Origin: Allosaccharopolyspora coralli
Lineage (GTDB): Bacteria; Actinomycetota; Actinomycetes; Mycobacteriales; Pseudonocardiaceae
NCBI RefSeq assembly: GCF_009664835.1
Contig: NZ_CP045929.1
Location: 3,224,001 to 3,288,000, forward strand
DNA: 64,000 bases
Direction of reading: 5' to 3'
Below, piece after piece: positions 34,334-42,959 of the stretch. The translations under genes were made by a program, and so were the position numbers. Position 1 is the stretch's first letter; each line of letters begins with the position of its first letter. The notes beneath the pieces are model-generated. The model did not search any database, had not been told where the DNA came from, and saw nothing but the letters and a program-made list of their open reading frames with translations.

Positions 34334-35515
34334 GTGAAAGCACTGACCTGGCAAGGGCCTCGCACGGTCGAGGTCTCCGACGTCCCCACGCCGCGGATCG
34401 AGCGTCCCACCGACGCCGTGGTCCGGGTGACCAGTACTGCGATCTGCGGCTCCGACCTGCATCTGTACGAGGTCCTCACGCCGTTCATGACCGCCGGTGA
34501 CGTTCTCGGGCACGAAGCGATGGGCGTCGTCGAGGACGTCGGCTCGGAAGTGGAGCACGTCCGGGCAGGCGACCGGGTGGTGATGCCGTTCAACATCGCC
34601 TGCGGCTCCTGCTGGATGTGCGACCGAGGGTTGTTCGCCCAGTGTGAGACGACCCAGAACAGGGATCAGGGCACCGGAGCACCGCTGTTCGGCTACGGCC
34701 AGCTTTACGGCAGCGTGCCGGGCGGCCAGGCAGAGTACCTGCGTGTTCCACAGGCACAGTTCGGGCCGATCAAGGTCTCGGAGGGCCCACCCGACGAGCA
34801 ATACCTGTTCTTGTCCGACGTGCTCCCGACGGCGTGGCAGGCTGTTGAATACGCAAACGTGCCCGACGGAGGCAGCGTGGCCGTCTTCGGTCTCGGCCCG
34901 ATCGGTCAGATGTGCTGCCGCGTCGCTCGCCACCACGGTCTGCGCCCGCTGGGCATCGACCTGGTCGGCGAGCGCCTCGAGATGGCGCGCCGCAATGGGA
35001 GCGAAGTGCTCGACGTCAGCGCGGGCGGTTCGATCGCGGATCGCGTGCGGGAGCGAACCGACGGACGGGGGACGGATTCCGTCATCGACGCGGTGGGGAT
35101 GGAGGCGCACGGGTCCCCCTTCGGCGAACTGGCGCAGAAGATGGCGAGCGCCCTGCCCGCCGAGGTGTCCGCACCGATGATGAAGAACGCCGGCGTCGAC
35201 CGGCTGTCCGTGCTGCACGAATGCATCGACACCGTCCGTCGTGGGGGCACGATCTCACTCAGCGGCGTCTACGGCGGCATGGCAGACCCGATGCCGATGC
35301 TCACGCTCTTCGACAAAGGGCTCGCCGTACGGATGGGCCAGGCGCACGTCAAACACTGGATCGGGGATCTGATGCCGCTGGTGGAGGACCCTGCCGATCC
35401 GCTCGGCGTCGGCGACCTCACCACCCACACACTGCCCCTGGACGAAGCACCCCACGGATACGACATCTTTCAGAAGAAGGCCGACAACGCCATCAAGGTC
35501 GTTCTTCGTCCCTGA
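34334..35515 (+). CDS. zinc-dependent MDR alcohol dehydrogenase (glutathione-independent formaldehyde dehydrogenase-like)
   Basis: A 393-residue enzyme. Catalytic-zinc residues are in STAICGSDLHLYE and DVLGHEAMGVVEDVG; the structural zinc loop is CGSCWMCDRGLFAQCE. The insertion FGYGQLYGSVPGGQAEYLRVP and the nucleotide loop VAVFGLGPIGQMCCRVAR match the FDH/threonine-dehydrogenase-like long subgroup. GTG 34334 has GGAGGTGGT upstream. It is divergent from the SDR and followed by an ATP-grasp gene 27 bp downstream, so the ADH/ATP-grasp/hydrolase set may have been one operon before the IS insertion. Substrate unknown. Confidence 0.85.
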   Translation: MKALTWQGPRTVEVSDVPTPRIERPTDAVVRVTSTAICGSDLHLYEVLTPFMTAGDVLGHEAMGVVEDVGSEVEHVRAGDRVVMPFNIACGSCWMCDRGLFAQCETTQNRDQGTGAPLFGYGQLYGSVPGGQAEYLRVPQAQFGPIKVSEGPPDEQYLFLSDVLPTAWQAVEYANVPDGGSVAVFGLGPIGQMCCRVARHHGLRPLGIDLVGERLEMARRNGSEVLDVSAGGSIADRVRERTDGRGTDSVIDAVGMEAHGSPFGELAQKMASALPAEVSAPMMKNAGVDRLSVLHECIDTVRRGGTISLSGVYGGMADPMPMLTLFDKGLAVRMGQAHVKHWIGDLMPLVEDPADPLGVGDLTTHTLPLDEAPHGYDIFQKKADNAIKVVLRP

Positions 35516-35542
35516 CTCTCCACTGTGCACAGGAGGTACTCG

Positions 35543-36004
35543 ATGCCCAAGCACGTGTTCGTGCTGGGTCCGGATGACCGCAACCTCCAGACGTTACGCG
35601 ATTCTCCCGCACTCGAGGACTGTCAGCTGCACCGGCTGCTCGACAGCGAGGATCTGGTGCACGTCGACCGGATCGACTTCGACGGTCTGCTCGCCACCGC
35701 CGACCGGCGTCTTCGCGAGTTCGACGGACCCGTCGACGCCGTGATCGGGTACTGGGATTTCCCGGTGTGCACGTTGGTTCCGTTGCTGTGCGAGGCACGC
35801 GGACTGCATTCGGCGGATCTGCGCGCGTTGCTCAAGTGCGAACACAAGTACTGGAGCCGCCTGGAACAGCGCAAGGTGATCGCGGATCTCCCGGACTTCG
35901 CCGTCCTCGACCTCGATCAGGACGCGAAGCCGCCCGAGGACGTCACGTATCCGATGTGGCTCAATGAGGTGTATCAAGGATCTTGGACAGGGCCTCTCGA
36001 CTGA
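35543..36004 (+). pseudogene. ATP-grasp protein, 5' fragment (interrupted by IS3 element)
   Basis: The native frame runs from ATG 35543 (AGGAGG upstream) to 35964, 140 codons plus two bases, and ends with a stop at 36004 inside the insertion sequence after 12 foreign residues. The native part has an N-terminal pre-ATP-grasp fold (HVFVLGPDDRNLQTLRDSP, DAVIGYWDFPVCTLVPLLCEARG, LLKCEHKYWSRLEQRKV) and reaches VTYPMWL, the start of the ATP-binding lobe. The rest continues at 37234-38098. Alone it would lack the catalytic lobe. Confidence 0.85.
35965..35990 (+). repeat. IS3 left inverted repeat
   Basis: Begins TGAGGTGTATCAAGGATC and ends TTGGACAG. It differs from the reverse of 37205-37230 at four positions (3, 5, 9, 14). 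Confidence 0.88.
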
Positions 36005-36016
36005 GAGGATGCGTCC

Positions 36017-36307
36017 GTGCCGGAGAAGCGTCGGAAGTTCAGCCCGCAGTTCAAGGCCGAGGCGGTGCAGCTGGTAGTGAGCACCGGTCGGCCGGTGGTT
36101 GAGGTGGCCCGGGAGTTGCAGATCAACGAGGGGACCTTGGGCAACTGGGTCAACACCTGGCGGCGGGAGAACCCGGAACCCGAGCCCGAGATGAGTCCCG
36201 TGGAGCGTGCGCGGTTGAGCGAGTTGGAAGCCGAAGTGCAGCGGCTGCGGATGGAAAACGAGTTCCTGAAAAAAGCAGCGGCCTTCTTCGCCCGGACGCA
36301 GGACTGA
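36017..36307 (+). CDS. IS3-family transposase OrfA
   Basis: A 96-residue HTH protein (KRRKFSPQFKAEAVQLVV, ELQINEGTLGNWVNTWR) with a C-terminal leucine-zipper-like coiled coil (LSELEAEVQRLRMENEFLKK). GTG 36017 is 52 bp inside the left end. The run AAAAAAG at 36269-36275, 11 codons before the stop, is a classical -1 slippery site joining it to OrfB to make the OrfAB transposase. Confidence 0.92.
   Translation: MPEKRRKFSPQFKAEAVQLVVSTGRPVVEVARELQINEGTLGNWVNTWRRENPEPEPEMSPVERARLSELEAEVQRLRMENEFLKKAAAFFARTQD
36269..36275 (+). promoter_or_regulatory. programmed -1 frameshift site of IS3 transposase
   Basis: Six A then G, read AAA AAA GCA in the orfA frame. A -1 slip enters the orfB frame, which is open from here through SQRCALIEAEKANYSISW into OrfB. 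Confidence 0.75.
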
Positions 36308-36360
36308 GTCAGCGCTGCGCGCTGATCGAGGCGGAGAAGGCCAACTACAGCATTTCCTGG

Positions 36361-37185
36361 ATGTGTCGCATGCTTGGCGTGGCTCGGTCGTCGTTCTACG
36401 CCTGGCGCCACCGCGCCGAGACCCCGACGACCGCCCGGCGGCGGGAGCTTGCCGGACACGTGCGCCGCGTGTTCGACCAGTCCCGCCGGACGTACGGGTG
36501 CCGCCGGGTCGCCGCCCAGCTGGCCCGGGACGGCATCGAGGCCAGCGTGGGCCTGGTCGCGGACCTGATGCGCGAGCAGGGTTTGGCCGCGGTGCAACCC
36601 CGCGCGTACAAGACCACCACCGTGCCCGGTGAGCAGCCGGTCACCAGCCCGGATCTCCTCGGGCGGGACTTCACCGCCGGCACGCCCGGAACGCGGCTGG
36701 TCGGCGACATCACCTACCTGCCCACCAGCGAGGGGTGGCTGTATCTGGCCACGGTCATCGACCCGGCCACCCGCATGGTCGTCGGCTGGGCCATGGCCGC
36801 CCACATGCGCACCAGCCTGGTCATCGACGCGCTGGCCATGGCCCGCACCCACGGGCACCTCACCGCCGGGGCGGTGTTCCACTCCGACCGCGGAGCCCAG
36901 TACACCTCGAAGGAGTTTTCCCGCTACTGCAAGAAAATCCGCGTCACCACAAGCCTCGGTGGCACCGGAGTCTGCTGGGACAACGCCGCCGCCGAATCGT
37001 TCTTCGCGAGCCTGAAAAACGAGTGCTACCACCTGCACCGACACACCACCCGCGCCCGCGCACGATTCGCCGTAGCCGACTACATCGAAGTCTTCTACAA
37101 CCGCCAACGACTACACAGCAGCCTCGGCTACCGCACCCCCACCGAGGCCCTACACGACCACCACCCGGCCGCAGCAGCGGCCTGA
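36361..37185 (+). CDS. IS3-family transposase OrfB (DDE integrase domain)
   Basis: As drawn from ATG 36361 it has 274 residues, but the natural product is probably the OrfAB fusion made by frameshift, whose orfB frame is open from 36274. The HTH_21 part (RRVFDQSRRTYGCRRVAAQL) precedes the rve core with catalytic DITYLPT (first Asp), FHSDRGAQYTS (second Asp) and WDNAAAESFFASLKNE (Glu). YNRQRLHSSLGYRTPTEA is the typical C-terminus. Confidence 0.93.
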   Translation: MCRMLGVARSSFYAWRHRAETPTTARRRELAGHVRRVFDQSRRTYGCRRVAAQLARDGIEASVGLVADLMREQGLAAVQPRAYKTTTVPGEQPVTSPDLLGRDFTAGTPGTRLVGDITYLPTSEGWLYLATVIDPATRMVVGWAMAAHMRTSLVIDALAMARTHGHLTAGAVFHSDRGAQYTSKEFSRYCKKIRVTTSLGGTGVCWDNAAAESFFASLKNECYHLHRHTTRARARFAVADYIEVFYNRQRLHSSLGYRTPTEALHDHHPAAAAA

Positions 37186-37204
37186 CCACAACAAACCAGA
37201 GGAA

Positions 37205-37230
37205 CTGTCCAAGATCATTGACACAGCCCA
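37205..37230 (-). repeat. IS3 right inverted repeat
   Basis: Starts CTGTCCAAGATC and ends CAGCCCA; the reverse complement matches the left repeat at 22 of 26 positions. The target duplicate CAA follows directly. Confidence 0.88.
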
Positions 37231-37233
37231 CAA

Positions 37234-38098
37234 ACCGGTGAAGTCGTTCTCCTCGCAGCTGGCTTTCAAGGTCCACGACGAGGAGGAGTTCACCGAGGCC
37301 ATCGGGAGTATTCGTGAGGGGATCGGCCGCATAGGACAGCCGTTCGACACCGCCCTTGCCCATGCGAACCTGCCCGACGAGATCGCCGAGGTCGGCGGAA
37401 TAGCCTGCATCGCCGAGGAGGCCGTGAAGGGGCAGCAACTCACGGTCGAGGGGTACAGCCATGGCGGAACCATCTACTTCTACGGCGTCGTGGAATCCGT
37501 GCTCTATCCGGGCACACCGAGTTTCCAGCGCTACCAGTATCCGTCGACATTGCCGCAGGACGTGCGCGACCGCGCCACGGCGGACTCGGAACGCGTGATC
37601 CGGCAGATCGGCCTCGACTGGGTACCGTTCAACATCGAGTTCTTCTGGGATCCCGACACCGGTCGACTCAACCTGTTGGAGGTCAATCCCCGGCATTCGC
37701 AGTCGCACGCCCAGATGTTCGAAGCCGTCGACGGCGCGCCGAACCATCAGGTCATGGCCCAGCTCGCGCTCGGTCGCGATCCGCGCATGCCGCGCCGCGA
37801 AGGTGAACACGCCGTCGCAGGAAAATGGTTCTATCGCCGGTTCACGAACGCGACGGTACGTCACGCCCCCACGGACGACGAGATCGCCGCCGTGGAAGAG
37901 CACAACCCCGGAGTACGGATCACCGTGCTCCCGCACGACGGCATGCGCCTCGATGAACTTCCCGACCAGGACAGCTACAGCTTCGAGCTGGCCCACCTCT
38001 ACATCGGAGCGCGGAACGAGGAGGACATGCAGGCCAAGTACGACCGCTGTGTCGCGGCGCTGCCTTTCGAATTCGACGAAGTGGGAGGACGTACGTGA
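37234..38098 (+). pseudogene. ATP-grasp protein, 3' fragment (interrupted by IS3 element)
   Basis: It holds the ATP-grasp catalytic lobe: PVKSFSSQLAFKVHDEEEF, GGIACIAEEAVKGQQLTVEG, and the metal-binding LDWVPFNIEFFWDP...LNLLEVNPRHSQSHAQMFEA. A GTG at 37238 could restart translation, but without a ribosome site. Joined to 35543-35964 it gives an intact 428-residue ligase of the carbamoyl-phosphate-synthetase-L/PurK-like branch, with unknown amino or carboxyl substrate. Its stop overlaps the start of the CocE hydrolase gene by 4 bp (GTGA), so the two were coupled and the insertion is probably polar. Confidence 0.85.
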
Positions 38099-40119
38099 GA
38101 ACCGTGACGACGCTACCGCTGAAGGTCCGGGAGGACAGTCACGAGTGGGTGCCGCTCACGGACGGGGCCCGGTTGAGCGCGACCGTATGGCGACCGGTGT
38201 CCTCGGACGACGACCCGGTTCCCGCCATCCTGGAGTTCATTCCCTACCGTCAGCGGGATCTCACGGCACGCCGTGACTCCATCCACCACCCGTACATGGC
38301 GGGACACGGGTACGCGTGTGTGCGGGTGGATCTGCGCGGCAGCGGGGAGTCGGACGGTGTCCTCACGGACGAGTACCTGGAGCAGGAGTTCAGCGACGCC
38401 CAGGAAGTCCTCGCCTGGCTTGCCCAGCAGCCGTGGTGCGACGGCACGACCGGCATGATGGGGATCTCGTGGGGCGGATTCAACGCGTTGCAAGTCGCCG
38501 CGCGAGCGCCCGTGAACCTCGGGGCAGTCATCGCGGTGTGTTCCTCGGACGACCGCTACGCCGACGACGTGCACTACATGGGCGGCTGCCTGCTCAGCGA
38601 CAACCTGTCGTGGGCGTCGACGATGTTCGCCTACAACTCGTGTCCGCCGGACCCTGCCGTGGTGGGCGAGCGCTGGCGGGAGATGTGGCTGGACCGCCTG
38701 CAGAACAGTGGCCTGTGGCTGGAGACCTGGCTGCGGCACCAGCGTCGCGACGAGTTCTGGCAGCACGGATCGATCTGCGAGGACTACTCGTCGGTGCAGT
38801 GCCCGGTGCTCGCGGTGAGCGGATGGGCGGACGGGTACTCGAACGCGGTGTTTCGGATGCTCGAACATCTCGACGTCCCGCGGAAGGGACTCATCGGCCC
38901 GTGGTCGCACAAGTACCCGCACCTGGGTCAGCCGGGTCCTGCGGTGGGATTCCTCCAACTCGCGGTCCGGTGGTGGGACCGTTGGCTCAAGGGTGCCGAC
39001 AACGACGTGATGGACGGACCGATGCTGTGCACGTGGATGCAGGACAGCGTGCCGCCGTCGACGTCGTACGACGAGCGCCCGGGACGGTGGGTCGGCGAGC
39101 CGCGCTGGCCGTCCCCGCTGGTCGTTCCGACGCGGCATCCGTTGGCGCACAACCACATCCTCGAGCCCGGGGCGACGCCCCCGGATCAGTCGCTCGGGGT
39201 GGAGTCACCACTGTCGGTCGGCCAGTACGCGGGCAAGTGGTGTTCCTACAACGCGCCCCCCGATCTCCCCTATGATCAACGGGAAGAAGACGGCGGGTCG
39301 TTGACGTTCGACACCGATGTTCTCGGTGCACCGCGTGAGATCCTCGGCTCTCCGGTGCTGGACCTCGACGTCGAGGCCGATCAGCCGGTGGCGATGATCG
39401 CGGCCCGGCTCTCCGACGTCCGCCCCGACGGCGCGGCGACCCGAGTGACCTACGGCCTGCTGAATCTGACCCACCGCGACGGGCACGAACGGCCTTCCGA
39501 GCTCGAACCCGGTGCGCGGTACCGGATTCAGGTGGCACTCAACGGTGTCGCGCAGACGTTCCCGGCCGGGCACCGTCTCCGGGTGTCGATCTCCACCTCG
39601 TACTGGCCGTTGGCGTGGCCACCGCCGCGACCGGTGCGGCTGACGATCCATACGGCGGGCAGCAGTCTGCTGATCCCGGACCGCCCGGCAGGACAGCGGG
39701 ACGAACCCTACGTCCGGCCGTTCGACGAGCCCGAGGGCGCACCGCCGTTGGCCTCCGAGCAGATCGAGCCGGGTGACCAGCGCTGGACGGTCTCGCGGGA
39801 CCTGGTGGACTACGAGTCGGCGTTGACGGTGGTCAAGGATCTGGGTGTCGTGCGGATGCCGGACACGGACCTGGACCTGACCCGGTCGGCGTGGGAGCGC
39901 TACAGCTGGGTCGGTGACGACTTCGATTCCGTCCGGGGCGAGAACGTCTGGACGATGGGTTTCACCCGGGAAGGCTGGAACGCTCGGTCGGTGACGCGCA
40001 CGATCTTGACCTCCGACCCGGACAACCTTCACCTGCACGCCCAGCTCGATGCCTACGAGGGCGACCGCCGGGTGCTGTCGAAGAACTGGCAACGGACCAT
40101 TCCGCGCGATCACGTGTGA
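38095..40119 (+). CDS. CocE/NonD family hydrolase (X-Pro dipeptidyl-peptidase S15-like)
   Basis: A 674-residue alpha/beta hydrolase with a C-terminal jelly-roll domain. The triad is visible as Ser125 in GMMGISWGGFNAL, Asp246 in VSGWADGYSN and His272 in GPWSHKYPH. The N-terminal VRVDLRGSGESDGVL is typical, and the C-terminal part from about 410 contains AGHRLRVSISTSYWPLAWP, the beta-domain motif. Family members hydrolyse esters, amides (cocaine, glutaryl-7-ACA) or X-Pro peptides. Coupled to the ATP-grasp gene, it may act on an amide or peptide made by that ligase, which is inference. Confidence 0.9.
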   Translation: MRTVTTLPLKVREDSHEWVPLTDGARLSATVWRPVSSDDDPVPAILEFIPYRQRDLTARRDSIHHPYMAGHGYACVRVDLRGSGESDGVLTDEYLEQEFSDAQEVLAWLAQQPWCDGTTGMMGISWGGFNALQVAARAPVNLGAVIAVCSSDDRYADDVHYMGGCLLSDNLSWASTMFAYNSCPPDPAVVGERWREMWLDRLQNSGLWLETWLRHQRRDEFWQHGSICEDYSSVQCPVLAVSGWADGYSNAVFRMLEHLDVPRKGLIGPWSHKYPHLGQPGPAVGFLQLAVRWWDRWLKGADNDVMDGPMLCTWMQDSVPPSTSYDERPGRWVGEPRWPSPLVVPTRHPLAHNHILEPGATPPDQSLGVESPLSVGQYAGKWCSYNAPPDLPYDQREEDGGSLTFDTDVLGAPREILGSPVLDLDVEADQPVAMIAARLSDVRPDGAATRVTYGLLNLTHRDGHERPSELEPGARYRIQVALNGVAQTFPAGHRLRVSISTSYWPLAWPPPRPVRLTIHTAGSSLLIPDRPAGQRDEPYVRPFDEPEGAPPLASEQIEPGDQRWTVSRDLVDYESALTVVKDLGVVRMPDTDLDLTRSAWERYSWVGDDFDSVRGENVWTMGFTREGWNARSVTRTILTSDPDNLHLHAQLDAYEGDRRVLSKNWQRTIPRDHV

Positions 40120-40136
40120 CCGAGCGGGCTCTCGGA

Positions 40137-41456
40137 TCATCGGGCACTGACTCGGAATGCAAGCCCGAAGTTGTCGCACGTCATCGGCAGCGGCTGTGCC
40201 GGGTCGAGGTGCACGGGCGTGTCGACAGCGAAGCGGCACTGCCGTAGGAGACCGCGCAGCATCGAGGTCGTGAGCAGAAGTACGAGGTTCTCGCCCGGGC
40301 ATCGTCCCGGCCCGGCACTGAACGGGATCGTGCCCGGGCGTCTCGGCGCGTCCTCGTCCAACCAGGACTGTGGTGCGAATTCGTGAGCGTGCTCCCGCAT
40401 CGTCTCGTCACGGTGAAAGAACGGAGTGTAGATCAGGAACCCGGTCCCGGACGGGACCGAGGCGCCGTCCCACACGGTCTCCCCCACGCTGTCGCGTAGC
40501 ACCATCGGCGTCGTCGGCCACAGTCGCGCGGATTCCTCCACGCACGCCCGCAGATACGGCGACACCGTCTCCGAGTTCCCGGCGAGTTCCGCCAGCACGG
40601 TGTCTCGCTGCGCCGAGTGCGTGGCGAGCAGCGCGAGCGCCCGGTACGCGACGATCGCCGCCGCGTCGAGGGCGAACAACCAGTGCGGCACCTGCGCTGC
40701 CGGATCGACATCGCCGTCGGGGGGCAGCGCGGCGGCGAGGCTACCCGGTTCGGCGCGGCGCAGATGAGCACGAAGCGCCTGCTCGAAACGCCGTCTGCGT
40801 TCCGGACGCAGATGGTGCAGGAACGCCCAGTCGGCGTCCGCACGCAGCCGATTCAGCAGCTCGGTGAGCCGACGGTCGCGGTGCGCGCCTGCCCCGAACA
40901 CGACGGTGCGGGCGGCGCGCCACCACGCTTCGTCGAAATCCCACCAGTCCAGACCGCCGGTGGTCACGGCCAGTTCGCCCAGACCACGAGCCTCGTGTTC
41001 GGTCACCGCCTGGAAAGTGGCCCCGAGGTGGTGCGTCGCACGACCGGTCTCCAGCGCTGCTTCGTGATACTCCCGTTGCCGGGCGCGGTTCGTTCCTCGC
41101 GAGCTCAACGAGCCGTGCGGTGGGAAATGCCGCAACGCCGCGTGCTCCTCGGCGTCGGCGGGCGTGAAGCGGTCGGCTTCGCGGACGAGGATTCGCTCGA
41201 CGTCGGATTCCGCGAGCACGATCGCGATCGACCGTCCCGCCGGCCGCATGAACAGTGGTGCGTCCCCGTTGCGAGCACGCAACCTCCGCAACGTGTGCGT
41301 CGCCGCCCAGTCCATCTGCAGACGTTGTGCCAGCGCCATCATCCGGGGTCGGCGACTGATCACGCCCATCCCGATCGTGGGTGCCACCACGCGGGTCAGC
41401 ACCTGTGCCGCCTCCCCGGACGACGCGCGGTGGCCGGTCTCGGTGATCGTCGTCAT
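40137..41456 (-). CDS. cytochrome P450, with atypical I helix
   Basis: A 439-residue P450. The heme loop FSAGPGRCPGENL gives Cys386 as the iron ligand, and EESARLWP gives the K-helix ExxR. The expected I-helix AGxDTT is replaced by WLFALDAAAIVAYRALALLATH, without the conserved acid-Thr pair, so oxygen activation may differ. No signal peptide or membrane anchor. It lies 13 bp after the NAD-dependent epimerase gene and is probably co-transcribed. Substrate unknown; no ferredoxin is adjacent. Confidence 0.87.
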   Translation of the reverse strand: MTTITETGHRASSGEAAQVLTRVVAPTIGMGVISRRPRMMALAQRLQMDWAATHTLRRLRARNGDAPLFMRPAGRSIAIVLAESDVERILVREADRFTPADAEEHAALRHFPPHGSLSSRGTNRARQREYHEAALETGRATHHLGATFQAVTEHEARGLGELAVTTGGLDWWDFDEAWWRAARTVVFGAGAHRDRRLTELLNRLRADADWAFLHHLRPERRRRFEQALRAHLRRAEPGSLAAALPPDGDVDPAAQVPHWLFALDAAAIVAYRALALLATHSAQRDTVLAELAGNSETVSPYLRACVEESARLWPTTPMVLRDSVGETVWDGASVPSGTGFLIYTPFFHRDETMREHAHEFAPQSWLDEDAPRRPGTIPFSAGPGRCPGENLVLLLTTSMLRGLLRQCRFAVDTPVHLDPAQPLPMTCDNFGLAFRVSAR

Positions 41457-41469
41457 GGTCTGCTCCCGC

Positions 41470-42537
41470 TCATGGGCGTCGGCCGACGCCGGTACGCAGT
41501 TCGTGCAAGCGTCCGCGCAGACCTGGATGGGGACGCAGCGGCGGTGTTTCCGCGCCGGCCGCCTCTTGCATCCCGGTGAGGAACTCGCGCAGGGTCTCCG
41601 TCGCGTCGAACCGGGGCGACCAGCCGAGCAGGTCCCGGGCCCTGCTGGTGTCCATGACGGGCAGCCGCATCACGGCGTCGAACAACTGTGGTGAGGCCGG
41701 TACGAGGTGCGCACGCCACGCGACGTCGACCGTCGTCCGGACGATCGACGCAGGCACCGACATGGTCTCCGCGTCGAGCAGGCTCGCCAACGTGCGTGTG
41801 TCCACGACCGGGTCGGTAGCCACGTTGAAGGCGCCCGACGCCGAGCCCAGGGCCGCCCGTACGTAGGCGTCCGCGGCGTCGTCGGTGTGCGACACCTGGA
41901 ACCGTAGGCCACGGGGGTGCGGTACGACCGGGATGAGCGACGATCGGACGATCGAGTGCGGGACCAGCGGACCGGCGAACAGCCGACGCTGCTCGGAAGC
42001 GGAGTACCGGGTGAACAGGAATCCCGGCCGCAGCCGCACGACACGCATGCCCGGGTGGTCGCGTTCGACGAGGTCGAGAAGCCGTTCCACGTACGCCTTC
42101 TCTCGCGTGTAGGCGGCCTCTGGCCAGCCGTGCGTGGGCGAGGACTCGTCGACCGGGCGATCTCCGTCGCCCGGCGAGTACGCGCCGACTGAGGAGGCGC
42201 ACACCAGCGCGGGCACTCCGGCGGCGACCGCAGCCTCGAACACCCGGAGGCTGCCCAGCACGTTGGTCCGCCAGGTGGTGACCGGGTTCCGCGTGGGCTG
42301 GAACAACCAGGCCAGGTGCACGACGACGTCGGCACCGTCGAAATGCGGGCGCAGGTCGTCCTCGGCCACGTTCACCGCCGCCCAGTGCGTCTTCGCGGGC
42401 TGCCAGGTCGGCAGGCGCCGAGCCAGGCAGCGCACCGTCGCCACCTCCGGCCTGTCGACGAGTGCTCGTACGACGGAGGTCCCCGTGTTTCCCGTCGCGC
42501 CGACCACGACGACGTTCACAGACCGCCCCTCGCTCAT
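41470..42537 (-). CDS. NAD-dependent epimerase/dehydratase family protein
   Basis: A 355-residue extended SDR. The cofactor loop is VVVGATGNTGTSVVRAL, followed by HLAWLFQPTRNP, the active-site region CASSVGAYSPG and the catalytic YTREKAYVE (YxxxK). The C-terminus is an extended helical region with an LLGWSPRFDATETLREFL motif typical of sugar-nucleotide epimerase-like or hydroxysteroid-like enzymes. ATG 42537 has AAGGGG upstream. It heads a two-gene operon with the P450. The substrate is not predictable. Confidence 0.85.
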   Translation of the reverse strand: MSEGRSVNVVVVGATGNTGTSVVRALVDRPEVATVRCLARRLPTWQPAKTHWAAVNVAEDDLRPHFDGADVVVHLAWLFQPTRNPVTTWRTNVLGSLRVFEAAVAAGVPALVCASSVGAYSPGDGDRPVDESSPTHGWPEAAYTREKAYVERLLDLVERDHPGMRVVRLRPGFLFTRYSASEQRRLFAGPLVPHSIVRSSLIPVVPHPRGLRFQVSHTDDAADAYVRAALGSASGAFNVATDPVVDTRTLASLLDAETMSVPASIVRTTVDVAWRAHLVPASPQLFDAVMRLPVMDTSRARDLLGWSPRFDATETLREFLTGMQEAAGAETPPLRPHPGLRGRLHELRTGVGRRP

Positions 42538-42959
42538 GGTTCGCGGCCCCTTTCACCGGCGGAACGGACTGACCTCACCCGGTTACCCAGCACCCGGCAC
42601 GGCAATCAGGGGCCGCGCCCGCATTTCGGAGCCGGAGCGACACGAGCGCTACCGCTGCACACGGACTCGGCCATGCACGTTTCCGCCTCCTCACCCAGGG
42701 GAAGGCCACAGGGGTCCTTGCAGAACGAGCTGTTGGTCTGTCGACTCAGCGGTGGAGCCGCTGAGCGGTCACCACGGACGCGGCCCGACCACCAGCGGGT
42801 CCTCAGCGTAGGTCGCTCTAGAAGCCGACCCCGCCGCAGCGACGAGGGCGCTGAGATTCCGCTACCCGACCGACCCGGCAAGATCTTCTGCCAGGATTTC
42901 TCGGTCTCGCTTCTCTCCGGAGAAGTGCCCGGACGACGGCATCGTGGGAGGACTACGTC
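42538..42959. other. gene-free stretch upstream of ligase gene, carries repeat B
   Basis: A 422-bp spacer between divergent genes. A GGGTAA box on minus at 42583-42588 may serve the epimerase operon. The right half is repeat B (42743-42882). No ORF here shows family similarity or consistent codon bias. Confidence 0.6.
42743..42882. repeat. interspersed repeat B, full copy 2
   Basis: About 140 bp in the same module order as 13946-14062: CTCAGCGGTGGAGCCGCTGAG hairpin region, GCGGTCACCACG, AGCGGGTCCTCAGCG, then GAGGGCGCTGAGATTCCGC and TACCCGACC. The central spacer is about 25 bp longer. The hairpins suggest structured RNA or a non-autonomous mobile element. Confidence 0.7.

Larger units (their letters stand above)
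35965..37230 (+). mobile_element. IS3-family insertion sequence, 1266 bp, in ATP-grasp gene
   Basis: Bounded by 26-bp imperfect terminal inverted repeats (22 of 26 identical), starting TG and ending CA, and flanked by the 3-bp direct repeat CAA at 35962-35964 and 37231-37233. It encodes OrfA and OrfB in -1 relation with an A6G slippery run. Removing the element and one CAA restores the host frame as MWL-K-PVKSFSS with no lost codon, so the insertion is clean and probably recent. Both transposase frames are intact, so it may be active. Confidence 0.93.

Noticed and set aside
38113-39156. 347-codon minus-strand ORF inside the CocE hydrolase gene
   Set aside because: Antisense shadow of a protein with complete catalytic triad; Arg/His-rich and without a start signal.
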